Origin: Oscheius dolichura | Taxonomy: Eukaryota > Nematoda > Chromadorea > Rhabditida > Rhabditidae | Length of the DNA stretch: 64,000 bases | Direction: 5' to 3' | Assembly (NCBI GenBank): GCA_932521035.1 | Contig: OW051497.1 | Span: 10,106,001 to 10,170,000 of the forward strand | Shown here: piece by piece, positions 36,995 through 50,463 of the stretch | Layout of the letters: each line of letters opens with the position of its first letter | Numbering within the stretch: the first letter of the stretch is position 1 | The notes under the pieces: generated by a model | What the model saw: the letters and a program-made list of their open reading frames with translations, nothing else | What the model was told of the DNA's origin: nothing | The model's database searches: none | Position numbers and translations under genes: made by a program

Positions 36995-39900
36995 ATGTCG
37001 TATTTCCTTCGCGAGTTGGTACCCGACGATGAAACTGTCCACGCATATCCATTCCCGGAGTCGAAGACAGCCGATCTCTATGCAGAAATTATTAGGAGGT
37101 TTCATACGGTAGCACAACAAGATCACCCGTTGAGGGTACCCAACAGTGAGCCATTAGATGATAATTCCTGTAAGCGGATTAATGTTATACCGATCCTTAT
37201 TAATTTTAGTCTCTACAAGATTTCCAACAGTGGCACAAGATGTCTCAGAAAGTCTCAAAGTGGTGGGAGCGCCTTCAGCATTTGCTACTAATGCAATTGC
37301 TCAAAACCTTATAGCAAAGTAGGTTCTCTTTTTAAATAAGAGTAAGTATTTCTTCAGATACGGCCGGTTATTGAATTATCACGTGGACGTAGGTGCAGCT
37401 GAGGCGCCTGAGCCGCCAGAGGAACCAGCCGGTGGTAATACAGGAAAGGTTCGCACTCCTTCTTTATTTTTGGTTTATTGGATTATTGCAGGTTGAGCAG
37501 CTGGCCGCAGTGGGTGTTAGTTGTGTTTTTGAGATTCTTAGGCAATTAAGTAAACGGGATCCGGATTTATGCGTCCAAGCGCTGGCTTCACTACTGGTTA
37601 TGTTACAAAACATGCCAGCTGATAGCTTGCGGAACGAACCAAGATCCTCGCTGGATTCTATGATGTCCGTGTTGAGAGGCTTGCGAGAAGAAGGTGGGTT
37701 TTTATTCTTACAGTCTAGTTTTTGAAACTTGAACAGGTGGGCCATCTGTCAGCAACAGAGCGTCGTCATGTCTTGTCGCGCTGGCAGTAGCTACAGGTCA
37801 ACCGTGTTATATCCTATCTGCGGTGCAGTCACTACTTTGTGTACAAAGGAATGATCCCTGTGTAAGTGCATATCAATTAATTTTGGACCAAAGAACACTT
37901 TTTAGAGTGCTGACAGTAACTACGACACTATCATGATGCCAGATAACCTGCACAAGCTCACTATCAAAATCCAGCAGAAAATATATCAACACGGCGACAC
38001 GGGGTAAGGCGAACATTTCGTGCTCATAAATTTCCAATTGTTTATAGAAGGTGCTGGGCAGCTGCGCCGCTTAATGAGCACAGAAAACTATGCTCCTTTG
38101 ACTTGCCAGCGTTGCCTTTTGACTCCCCTGTCGACACTCCTGATGACGATGCCAGATTACATTCAGCAGTAGCTTGCGATGGTTAGTATACTCTATATTT
38201 TTTATATTTTCATATTCAGGAAATTATTTATACATTTTAAATTATATCGGATTGTACAAATTAGGAACTGGATTACAAGAGACAGCTTTTGGCAAGCTGT
38301 ACGCTTCAAATAATGCCATCAAAGCGACGTAAGCAAACATTTTTTAGTGGATTTGAAGATTTTCAGGAAGAACTGCATGCTGACGTTTTGTAACAGCTCC
38401 CTTTACCTTAGAAGAGGGTTGTCGAGCAGTATTTCGGTGTTAGACATCGATTCACTGAGGGATATAGGAGAAGTAATTCTTCCTTCATCTGCCATGCAGG
38501 CTGCCTTGTTTTCTGACGGGACGACTTTTTACACGGCAACAATTAGTTCTCTGTCTACATTATCCGTATGTTTTTTATTAGTATTTTTTTCATTTTGGGA
38601 ATAATTTAGCTCTGTACTCTAAACGACTCGTTTGTCCCATCACCGGACAGTAAAAGTCGACGGAAGTTTCGTCTAACGGATGTGTCATTTCACGCTCACG
38701 GGTCAACAGCGCCTATCCCTCATGAACTTCCCTTGCATTTGCCTTCCTATTTGCACAGTAAGACATTAAACATGTCACATTTCCTTCCCTTTTTATAGAT
38801 CAAGCAGCGGACCTCCATCTTGGCAGGGAAATAGCCTTTCTTCAATCTAAAACGGGAAAAGTCTTCTATGCTGGGAATGGCAGCCGCTTTGGCTTACAAG
38901 TAAGAATTACTTTGTTTTTTTTGGAGAGCTGGTTGCTTTCAGGAAACGGGTACGACTTGGATGGAGCTGGTTCTCCCCGAGCCTATAGTGCAATTATCAT
39001 TAGGAGCTGATAGAGTTATATTCCGCTCTGGTAGCGGACAGGCTTGGGTGGCTGGCGGAGAAGAAAGGAGGAGGAATGGGAAACTGAGGCGATTGGCTAC
39101 ATTTCATAGGTAGTAGATTTATTCTATTGTTCTATTCTCGTCCTTTAAGGCGAAAGACTATTTCTGTTTGTTGTTCAGTCGGAGCTTATGCATATGTAGC
39201 AGAGAATGGGAAAGTATTTATGGGTGGGCGGCATGGGATGCGGGTACATCCTGAAAGTGGCTTGGTACAGGGACTCGAAGGAGTGGCTATTGTGGCCGTG
39301 TACCTGGGAAAGACTCACTGTGCTGCTATATCCAAGCAGGGGCATCTCTATACCTGGGGAATGAACAATCTCCATCAATGTGGACGTCAAGATGTAGGAT
39401 ATACAAAGCTGTATTTTATTTTTTATAAATTCTAGACAGTAGCACCAAGTGTCTCACCAAGAAGAGATACAGGACAACCTTCCAGTAACTGCGAGCCTAA
39501 TGAACATCTTTGGGTGAAAGACTTGCCAACCATTTGTATCCAGTGTGGGCTGTGCTCTGCGAGAGGAGCTTCCTGTCCACTTGGACTTCCCCGTGGTTCT
39601 ACATGCAATTGTGGACCTGGAGAATCCTCATGCCTTCGATGTGGTCTCTGTCGACCATGTGGAGAATTAGCTGCTGGAACGCCTCACACTCCTATCCGGA
39701 GTGTTCTTCCCCCAGCTCGAATTACAATGGGAACAGGGAATTTGGACATGAAAGTGGCATCCATCAGTTGTGGAAACTTCCACACGGTGTTACTAACAGC
39801 TGATGGAAGAGTTTTCGCGTTTGGATCGAATTGCCATGGGCAGTTAGGATGTGGAGATGCGAGGAGCCGTCATCAACCAGTCCAAGTCATTCTACCTGCG

Positions 39901-42900
39901 GACATCAAAGTAGCACAAGTTGCCGCTGGAGCGAATCACTCTGTGTTGAGGACGACGGATGGGGCAGTTTATACATTTGGAGCACATAAATGCGGGCAAC
40001 TCATCAGGTAGGAAGAGACCATTAGTGTATGAATTAGACTTTTTAAGGCCTGCTGGTGAAGGTGTCTGGAACTGCACAGCTGGAAAAGTACCTGGCTTTG
40101 GACCCTCCCAACCAGCATTCGCCTCTTGGGTCGGAGCTTTTGGAGATTCCACATTGATACACAGCCATAAAGGAACTTTAACACATGAAGATATTATGGA
40201 TGCTCAAATAGTAGCCAGCAAGGTGGGAGGAATCCACTTTCTCAGTCTTTTCCCCTTTTCAGAACGATCTGTTTGTATTTCCAAGACATATAGGAATTGA
40301 TTACGTTTGTGTAAAGAGAAAACATGGCAACTTTATGCATTACCAACTGGGCCCAGAAGGTTTGTATACCTCCTGGTGCTTGGAGCCAAAATACGATGTG
40401 TTATGGTCTTATAATGCAGCAGAAATGAGGATACATGCCCACATGCCGTATGTCTCTAACCAGGAGGTAATCTAATTACACGCCCTTTATTTCCATTTGC
40501 TCCTCAGGATAAAGAAGGCTATGACTCACTAGAGGATCTGTCCATTATGAAAACACCAGAAATGCTGACACCTGTAGAGGGAGCAATAAATTATTCCTCT
40601 GTCCAGCTTGGCGCCCATCTGCTCAGCTCATTATTTGCAGTGACGACTATTTGTCGATGCTCATTTTGGGTGGACAAGGTGGATATTGCTATGGAGAAGA
40701 GTAGAAACTATTTTTAGACCTTTTCCAATAATGGGCTTCCCTCTGATAATAGCAGTTCCGAAGGGTTCTCAGTCGTCAGTAGATTTGAAGGGACTGGAGG
40801 AGGTTGGGGCTACTCTGCCAACTCCGTAGAGGCTGTTCAATTCATGGCATCTAGAGATATTAAACTTATGGGATTGGGACTTTATGGAGGAAGAGGAGAA
40901 TACATTGCGAAGTATGGTTAACCTTGTCTAATCATATATATTTCTTTTCAGGTTAAAACTGTACAGGCTTATTGGAAGCGACGGAGACGAAGCATCAGTT
41001 GAACAGCTGACCGAATCAGATGAAACCCTTTTTGACTCTGGTCCGAGGGAAACGGCAACGTTAATGTTTGCCCAGCCGATATCCATAAAAGCAAAGACAT
41101 GGCACATCATCAGTGCAAAAATCAGTGGGCCTTCTTCTGACTGCGGGGCTTCTGGAAAGCCGACAGTGGAATGCGAAGACGTCACGTTTACCTTTCGGAA
41201 TTCGATGATCTCCAACAACGGAACCGATGTGAACGTTGGGCAGATACCAGAGCTCTACTATCAATTGGAAAACTTCAACGAAGACCTCGACTCAGGAGAA
41301 AGGATATCCAATGACGAACTGGATGTCGCTCTCCTCTTCAGTCAATCATCCTTGGAAGCTATAACACCAGAGCTCTTCCAAAGCATGCTAAGCATTTTGG
41401 AATGGACGCTGCAACGAGTTTGGGATGGAGCTGGAGCAAGAGATGAAAGGTTATGGACAGTGGAACAGGCCACCTACATTGGAGTGCTGAATGTGCGGCT
41501 TCTTATTCGCTACTGTATGATCGCCTATCCTTTCGAGTCTAAAGAAGAAAAGATGCCGGAGCTGTCAGGATGTCTAGCGGAAATACATCAAACGATGATC
41601 AGTCTCTTTCAAGTTGCAAACGAGACAATCGAAGAGAAGGTATGTTCCTTATTTCCGTTTTTATTCATGAATCTTATCCAGACATACATCCATAACGCGA
41701 TATTAGCCGAATCAGTCAGGCTATTCCTTAATATGGGGCATGCATTCTGCCCTTCGAAGTCTATCATCATGGCTCACTTGGAACACGTTATCAGGAACAA
41801 TGTGGGGGATCCTCACACTGCTTCTGTACTGGGAGCATTGGCTAGAAGATACAATGTAAGGCTTTCCCCTCTAGTTATACTGTAATTTTCTCCAGCTTCT
41901 CGACCTATTGTTAAGAGGAAAACATGAAGATCTCTATCCCTGTCTGTCTCTCCAACTATCCAGACAGTTTTCGCCTCCAAAACCGGGACAGGAACAATTA
42001 ACATCGTTGCCAAACATCCTCCGTTTTGTATACGACAAGGCCTTCTCTCTTCCCGAGGTAAGATACCATACTGCCTTCAACTTTTCGTTTAAGGATAAAG
42101 TCTACGGAATACAGAAAATCTGTGAAGACATCATATTCCAAATCTCGGAAACCCTGACTGTTCCGAACGTATTCAACTCCTTGACGCCTAATTTACAACA
42201 AACATCATCGAGGTTTCGAAGAAGGTCGGCCAATTCAGCCTGGGACATGAGCGACGGATCTCCCGATGCCATATCCTTTCGAGTGGATACCGACGACATA
42301 GTCCTACACGGGGTTGGAATCTACCTGCCGTTTGAACAAGAACCAAAACGGAAATGGCATTGTGAAGTCTTTAGCCTAGTTGCGGAAGGAATTGAACAAT
42401 GGGAAACTATATGCACCACAATGGCTGAGCTGGCTTCAGCTGGAGGAGTCGACACTGGAATTATCCCGCTTCCCACCCCTGTCAGATTGAAATCTATGCA
42501 AACATATGCTGTCAAAATATGGGCGCCGGACAGTGGAATGAAGACGTTATGTGGAGAAGGAGGCGTACCGCATGCTAGGCTGAGCAACGGGGCTAAACTG
42601 TACTATGCCTCTTGTGGATTGAGCGAGAATGGAACAACTCTCCTGCGAGGGCAGATTCCTTTTTTGGTGTACACTGTAGACAGCAAGAAACCTGATGATT
42701 CGGCTGATGAAGAGCTCATTTTGAAGTCATACATGCTCTTATTGAGATTACTTTCTAATACAATTGGATCGCACCTGGCTAGTGGATCACTGCCTCCTTT
42801 CACAATGAACATAATTTCGAGGATATCAGGGCATATCGTCGTCTTTATGGAGCGGTATCCTGATAAAACCATTGAGGTTTATTTTGTATTTTATTTAGAA

Positions 42901-45900
42901 CATCCCCTTTTCAGGTCATGTCCACATTGGAGCAATTAATTCCCATGGTTTCAAGTCTCAATGGAACAATGAAAGCCAGCACTCTTTCTGAATCATTCGA
43001 CCGAGATTCGGAGATATGTGAATCGAGAGCAGCTCAAATTATTGTTGAAAGCCCACATCCTTATAAATCTACTACTGTACACTCACTGGTAGGACTACAA
43101 CCCTTTACTCTCAAAAACTGGTCTATTTTTCAGGTTGCCCGATTCGATCCTTCTGTAGAATATATGTGTGTGCAGTTTTCTTCCTCCTGTGAAACTGCAC
43201 AAGCAGATGACCATCTTCTCCTTTACCTAGGAATAGGAACCAGCGTATACCATCCCATTGGAAGATACTACGGGAATAAGGACTGGCCCAAGCAGTCTAT
43301 ACTTCTCCCTGGAAACACCTTATGGTTTGTCCTGGAAACAAATGCAGAAGTGGAAGGTATTGGTGCTCAACAGGTGAGACATTCTCAGTTTCCCTTTTAA
43401 AGTGTATTTAATAGATGTATGGGTATCATTGCACAGTGACTGGATATCAAGACACTAAGAAAGGCGAAGGATTGCGATTAGAGCAGGAATTAACGTGGCT
43501 CTCTGCAGTTGCTTGTAGGATTCTCGTACAGGTAATCGATTTTTATTTTTCGTAAATCCTCCACGCGTTCCTTTAGCTTCCATCGGATCCAAGTGAATTA
43601 GCACATCTTTCAACGGCAGAGGACGATACTCGGCTTCTTTTGGAAAGGCATGGTACTCTTTTAAAGAAAGGCCTGAGTTTACAACATGTTCCTACTCTTA
43701 GCGAGCTTATTTGTAAAGGGCAACCACAACCAGCACAAACTCAAGGTGGGAGATTTTATCCTATGATCTCTAATTGTAGCTCTAATTGTAGATATTATAT
43801 TCCTGAGAGAATTTATATCAGCTGGTGTAACAACTACACCAGGATTTTTGGCTAAATGGCTACCAGCAGGGCCAGTGGTCGATCCATCAAAATGTCAGTT
43901 GATAGTCCCCCAAGGAGAAATCGTTGTTGGTGTTCCTATGACAGTAAGTGTTTATTAAAATTTTTATAACGAATTTATTCAGCTGCGGGTTATTACCAAG
44001 GATCAATATGAAAGAACAGTGTTGTGCCCTCAAATGACAGTGGAAGTTACCTTGAGTACCGGAGGAAGTCATAGCAGGAAGACATCATTCACTTATACCA
44101 AAGTCGTGGTCCCAACTCAGGAGACCCTCATTGCTGTTAGTTGATCTTCCTATTGTTCTATTTGACTATTTAAGAACCCTTACCAACCGGTCCTAATAAA
44201 CAGAGGAAGGTACATGTCTATCTGTGCAATGCCAGCATATTCGGATTGTTCCTATGAAGAGATCCGTCTGAATTCCTGCATGACCCAAAGCATTAAAGAC
44301 ACTTTGATGCTGAGACACAAAAATAACTCAACTTTTGTCGCTGACTGGGTACCACAAGTGCCTGGAAGTTATCGCGTAGAATGTAAAGTCGATGGATTCG
44401 ACCTTAGCCATACCTATACGGTTACTGTTGTGGGCAAAGTGGATGAGAACAGACCTAAGAAAAGAGCGGCTCTTCTGAGCAGGTAACAGAACCGTGATTA
44501 TTTGTTATATTTTATTCTATAGAGCACAACTGGCAAACATCCCTCCATTAGCTGATTTCCAAGGAGTAAGGATGAGAACAGCGCCATCGCTGACAGCAGC
44601 AGCTTCTGGAAATATCCCTAGGTTTGAATAATTTCTTTCCTATCAGTTTTATTTTATTTCAAGGGGAGCTTCGTTGTCATACATTGAAGAGATAGAAAAC
44701 GATGACGGAAGATGGTTGAGGCTTACGGATGAGACAGCTGTTTTATATGGACATTCAACTCCTGGAGATCAGGTGCCATCCGACTTGTTTTTTTATTTAA
44801 CTGATACATTTAGGTATGGTGTTTGGCATATCACAATCACCTTCGGCGAGAACTAATACCTGTTGGCAAGAGCGAAGAGAAGAAAGAGATCCTATCAGCT
44901 CAAAGACATGAGGAATTGCCGGCAGCTTCAGCCAGCTCGGCAATGCAAAACGTTGTCATCGATACGCAAGACGTCTATATCATCGAAGCTGGAGATACAG
45001 TACCAATCTATTCCCGTCCTTCTCTGGAATCGGTCATCAGCGACGAAGAGATCATCGGGAAGAAGGAAGTGTTCAGCGATGGCTGGGTCAGTAACTCTGA
45101 CGGTGTCTGGATTAGGATCCAAGGAACGCATCAATACATCCTTCTCGAAGTAGGCCTAGTCTCTTGACTTTTCACATACTTTATTATAGGGGTCACTAGG
45201 CCCAAGCTCTATCCATTCTCAGTCGTTCTCCGCTAACGGAAACGAAGAAGATGAAACCTCTCCTCCTCCGAGAAGTCACACAGGCGTCTTCCTCACAGCC
45301 CTTCGACCATCGGTAGCTGACTGTAGTCGTGCAGTTTTTGCTGCCTTCCTCTGGCACGAACATCTCGTCAAGGATGCCATGGCTGCTGCAACATATTTGA
45401 AGTTCCATCAACATCTTCACGGTATTTGGTCTTCTGGAGAACATTTGCCCCTTGGAGCGATTCCACCTGCTCTCCAACCAATTGTTCGATTGTGGAAAGG
45501 TTGGCCTCTTTCTTTTCTGTTTTGTAATTTAGACTTTTTACAGAAGTATGTCAAGCTGTTATTGCTAGTGTTGAGCAACATCTGATAATGCCTCCTCCAG
45601 TTGGCAAAGCTAGGGGTTTCTCACCGAAGAAGAATGATATCAACAACTGCGGCTGTGAGCTATGTGAAGACCAATTTAAAGTACCTGTGACTGTTCACAT
45701 GAGAATGGCTCACATTGGATGTGGAGCAGACTCCCAAGGATATGGATACAACTCAAACGGAAAATACACAACTGGGTGGTCAGGAGATTGCGGAACTGGA
45801 GGGAGAGCAGGCTCTACGTGGTACCTGCTGTGCCCAGGATGTAGAAACAAATACCTCAAAAAGACGCCAGCAGGTCACCGGCAGGAACGGACAAGGAGGT

Positions 45901-48900
45901 GGAGAGAATTCCGTTTGTCAGCGACAGCATCAGAGACAAGACCCGAAGTTATCATCAAGCAGAACGCACTCTTTCTTTTGGACTTGAACAGCTCCCTGGA
46001 ATATGACTCGAAGAATTCGTCAACTTCATCAGGATGGACTATCAATCTCTTCCCAACCCAGACACCTAGCCCAATGAACAGAAGTGGAATATTTAAAGGG
46101 AAAGTCGACTCTTCCTTGGCCAAGTCCTCTTTCATTTCACAATCCTGGAGAGGCGGTCACTCTGATCCAGGACCAAAAGGACGTCTGATATCACCCCCCA
46201 CAGCTATACCCACATCCTCCCTTGGAGGCTCACGACAACCAGCAGTTGATGAAGGCACGGAAGTGCTTCAATCTCCATCAGCAGCTCTCAGGACACTGCT
46301 ATCTCATTCTGCTCCATCCACAGCGGCGATGCTAAAAAGACCGGTGCTGGCCTTTATTGTGGAACATCATAATCTCAAAAGACTACGAGCAGCTTGTGAA
46401 CAATCTATCCGAAGAGCAGCTGCCTTCTCTCATGCCTTTCGAGTCTGGAATTGGTTGCTCCGCTTGGTGTCATCAGAAGGAAGCGTTTCTGACATCATAT
46501 TCCAGTTCCTCACAGCACTCAGCTCCTATCATAAACTCACGGACGATGTTTCTACTCAACAGTTAAAAGTATTACCCCATCCTTGGAGATTATGCTTCCT
46601 TGCTGGGCCACTTGCTGGAAAAATGGTGCAACATCTTCATGCTTTTTTGTACACCGTTGCTGTAATTCTACAATCATCTGGGGTAGACGCCAAACTCAGA
46701 TCGCTGTGCTTTAGAGCTTGGACCATTCAATTGACAGCCCATGAGCAGGTAGGACATCTTTTGATCTTTTATGAACAATTTCAGGAACTTCTGATACTGA
46801 CTTGTAACATCTTGGCAACAGTTGGAGGAGTCCTGTCAGATGGATCCTCATCAGAACACTGGGCGGTTGATAGTACAGAGAAAATGAATACTACAAAGAT
46901 CGCAGCCATTGATGCTGTTGATGTTAGGGTAAGCGTTCCACCTATAGTTTTTAAAGTATAATTGTATTCTAGGAACTACGGGATATAACATCTCAAGCAA
47001 AGATAGACGCTAGTAGCAGGCAAGCGATGGTTGTCTGCCTAACCGACGGCAGCTCTGAAACCTTTTGGGAAAGCGGAGAAGAGGTTAGCTTCTGTTGATT
47101 TCTTTCACGCGTGTTCTTTCAGGATAAGAATAGATCCCGCCTCCTAACGATTAAACTAGATGGCGAAGATACCTCCCCTGTCCTACTGGCTATCTTTATC
47201 GATAACGTTCGAGATGAAGGCTACAAGACGACGAGTATCTCTTTTCGTGCAGCAATGACCGACGGTTCTCGAAAAGAACTACACAGTCAAATGATTGAAG
47301 CGGTGAGACAATATCGATTCTGTGATCATCGAATTGCTTTAGAATTACTCTGGCTGGCTGAATTGTTGCATAGCAGGAACAACACACATCCAAATCCAAC
47401 TGAAAGGGTCAAACAATGCCCTGCGTGTGAGACAGCTGCTGATACAGGGATTCGCACCCAAGGGTGCTGTTGATGCTATGAGGCCTTCAACCTCGCATCA
47501 ATTATTCTTTAATCATACCCAGATGCACGCTTTCACACTATTCCAAGCTATTTCAGCTCAGGTACGAGTTCTCTTTAGTTGTTACGTATGATTTAAAGGC
47601 ATTCGGCGAGGAATTAAGCGATGACCAACAAGGAACACTAAGGGAAAGAGTAGTCGATTTATTGTGCAGTCGAGTTCAGCTCCAACCACTACAAAACTAT
47701 GTAGGACAGCAAGTTGTCCATGCCTTAGAAAGGTAAAACTACCTCGTTGTCCGAAATACCTTCAATATTTTAGAGAAGTGGATTCCCTGTGTGCTCAACA
47801 AAAGCGAAACTATTCCTATGTGTGTGGTCTGATGTCCATGCTTGTTAGGATCAGTACCGGAAGGAAAGGAACCGGGGAACTGGCGGCCTCCCGCAATGCA
47901 ATCCTCATCTCGACTAGTCAACTTGTCATCTTTGCTCCTCAAGTGGTTCAATGTCAAGCACTGGATGCTTTAGAAACGTTCCTCAATGTTTATTCCCCTG
48001 AATCTGTGGATATCGGTCGCTTCATGAGGAATATGCTAATCGTGGTCTCAAAGGTAACCCAGCAATTTTCTAGTTTATTTTATTGTTTAGGTTATTTCCT
48101 TGCAAGTAAGAGACAAAATTGCTCATTCGGTAACAACGGCGACGATGAACGAATCTGTCCGTAATGCTCCAGTTTCTTGGAGGACAGATAAGTCCATTTC
48201 TCCTGAAATCGGTCGGTTGACAACGCAATTGCTAGCAAAGCTAAGGTATTCTTATTTTTATCACGCAATTAAAATATGTTTAGCGCTGGTGAAATTTCCC
48301 ATGAATGGGCAGAAGGCGTCAGAAGGGAATTGGCTTCCTCCCTGCTAAGCATCGTTCAATTTTCCTCTACTCCCGAAAGCTTTGCGTCGAAAGAAAGCTT
48401 GAATAGAGAAACACCGTCATCTTTCCTCTCCTCAAAGCGTTTCTGGCTGGCTGTTTCTGCTCTAGCCCTGGTCAAAGATAAATCCTGGCTGGCTCTCGCG
48501 GAACAATGGAGCACCCTAGAAGCGCAAAGACATGAGGCCCCCGACACATTGTGCGAAAATCACGACGATGGTCACACAGCTGCTCAGGTTTGTTCTTTCT
48601 CTTGTTTTTCTAGAAATCTGTTTCTTCAGGTCTATTGTACAATTTGTGATACATCTCTCTGCCGTGAATGTTTTACCGTGATGCATTTGAACAAGAAGAA
48701 CAGGAGCCATCATGTTCAAGCGTTAGCACAACCAACAAGAATGGCAGATATCGACATCCATCAGGGATGTGCTAGGATGCGGTTACAACAATTGCTGGTA
48801 AAGAAATAGCAGACACCCTTTCACTTTTTTATTACAGATCCTTTTCCATGGAGACTCATTGAATGGAATGGTTGAGCTATCTGCTGATCCCTTCACTAAC

Positions 48901-50120
48901 ATTGGAGCATTTGCCCAACAGACAACATCTACCGTGTCTCTTGTGCAATTGAAGCACTGCCGATTCTGTGGAAATAGCCTTGAAACACCACAAGAACTTC
49001 TAAACGCTGTCTGTGCCCACGAAGACTGCACTCAATTCCTTGACGTCGCTTGTGATAAAGTGCTTCCCTGTGGTCATTACTGCGGTGGAATCAAAGGAGA
49101 AGAAAGTTGTCTTCCCTGCCTCACATGCCACTCAGATCGTAAGTCCCTCCTTTTCAACTAGAACCAGCTTTCTTTTCCAGAAAATCAACAAGATGGAGAC
49201 GATTTATGTGTTATCTGCTTCACGGATAGGTTAGGAGCGGCGCCAGCTGTCCGACTAGCTTGTGGCCATCTGTTTCACTTCCTCTGTTTGCGAACCGTTT
49301 TGGAGAAGCGCTGGAATGGCCCAAGGATTAATTTCCGCTTCCTGAGATGTCCTCTCTGTAACATTGAGGTATTAGCTATTGTTCTTTTTACCCCTCTGTG
49401 TTTTCCAGTTGGATCACCCTGGCTTATCAGAGTTGCTGGATCCTCTTCATTCATTACAACAAGATGTAAAGAATAAAGCCTTGATGAGACTAGAATATGA
49501 TGGTCTAATGACGTGTCAGGCAGTAATTGACCCTAACAGGTAGGAATTATATATTTACAGGGTAACCTAGAGTTTAGTGAATTCCATAATAAACCAGCAG
49601 ACTACGCTATGGATCGTTATATGTACGTTCTCTGTAGTAGATGTCAAAAATCTTACTTTGGTGGGGAAAGCCGATGCCAACAGGTGGTTCCATCTTTATT
49701 TAGGCATACTCCGCATATTTTAGGCTTTGAATACTTCCCAATATAATCCAGAAGATCTCGTTTGTGGAGGATGCTCCGACACAACTGGAGCACAAGTTTG
49801 CGGCAGACATGGAGTAGAATATCTGGAATACAAATGCCGATTCTGCTGCTCTATTGCTGTTTACTTCTGGTAGATTCCTTCCTTTCAAGGTTCTATTATT
49901 ATTAACCTTAAGTTTTGGAACAACGCACTTCTGTGCATCATGCCATGATGACTTCCAACGTCTTATGTGCCTTCCCAAAAATCAACTTCCCCATTGCCCG
50001 GCTGGTCCTCGGGGAATGCAGCTGGAAGATGGACCTTGCCCCCTCAAGATAGAGCATCCACCCACCGGTGAAGAATTTGCAATGGGATGTGGAATCTGTC
50101 GTAATATTAGTACTTTCTAG
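36995..50120 (+). CDS. rpm-1: RPM-1/MYCBP2 (PHR family) RING-Cys-relay ubiquitin ligase
   Basis: Giant synaptic E3 ligase (PAM/Highwire/RPM-1) limiting synapse growth and axon regeneration. Several dozen exons with introns near 40 bases give roughly 3,700 residues. Domains by position: RCC1-like repeats (about 38.3-40.1 kb), including GHTTVL-type [18 protein letters not shown] and a Cys-rich insert ([14 protein letters not shown]); PHR1 (40.75-41.25 kb, [18 protein letters not shown] and GPSSDCG); PHR2 (42.2-42.7 kb, [16 protein letters not shown]); filamin-like repeat (43.8-44.5 kb); SH3-like pieces (44.5-45.2 kb); a zinc region (45.6-45.9 kb, [15 protein letters not shown]); DOC domain (47.0-47.5 kb, [17 protein letters not shown]); B-box-like finger (48.55-48.73 kb); RING (49.2-49.37 kb, CVICFTDR...CGHLFHFLC...CPLC); and the tandem-cysteine domain to the end ([20 protein letters not shown], ending [12 protein letters not shown]). 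Frame is intact and the catalytic module is complete. The start codon is less certain than the end. Confidence 0.95.
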
Positions 50121-50463
50121 TCAGTTATTTTTAGATTTTTTTAATCATTTTTATATCTAATTCGTACAATTGTATTGTCCTTCTAGTCAGAACAGGTTAT
50201 GATCACTTTTATTTCTTGATCTCAAATTAATCCCGGGTCTTTTGTTTCATAATAAATTATTTGTTGTTTTATTCAAGAAATTATCCGATCCTCATTCTCT
50301 CTTACACAAACTGCAACACTCGAACACTCAGCTAGTAAGAAAAAGAACCGAAGACTCAATGGATAGTGCTTTTTCGATGGCCAGTTGCCGCCTAATCCCT
50401 CTGTGATCCGTACACTGTCTTACCTCAGACCCATATCTCATCAGATCAGCTGCGTCCCGAGCC
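50121..50463. other. intergenic stretch between rpm-1 and the BPI gene
   Basis: AT-rich rpm-1 3' region with AATAAA at 50251-50256, then about 200 bases that must hold the start region of the BPI-family gene. The two genes are tandem, same strand. Confidence 0.55.
50251..50256 (+). terminator. poly(A) signal of rpm-1
   Basis: AATAAA about 130 bases after the rpm-1 stop codon. Confidence 0.5.
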
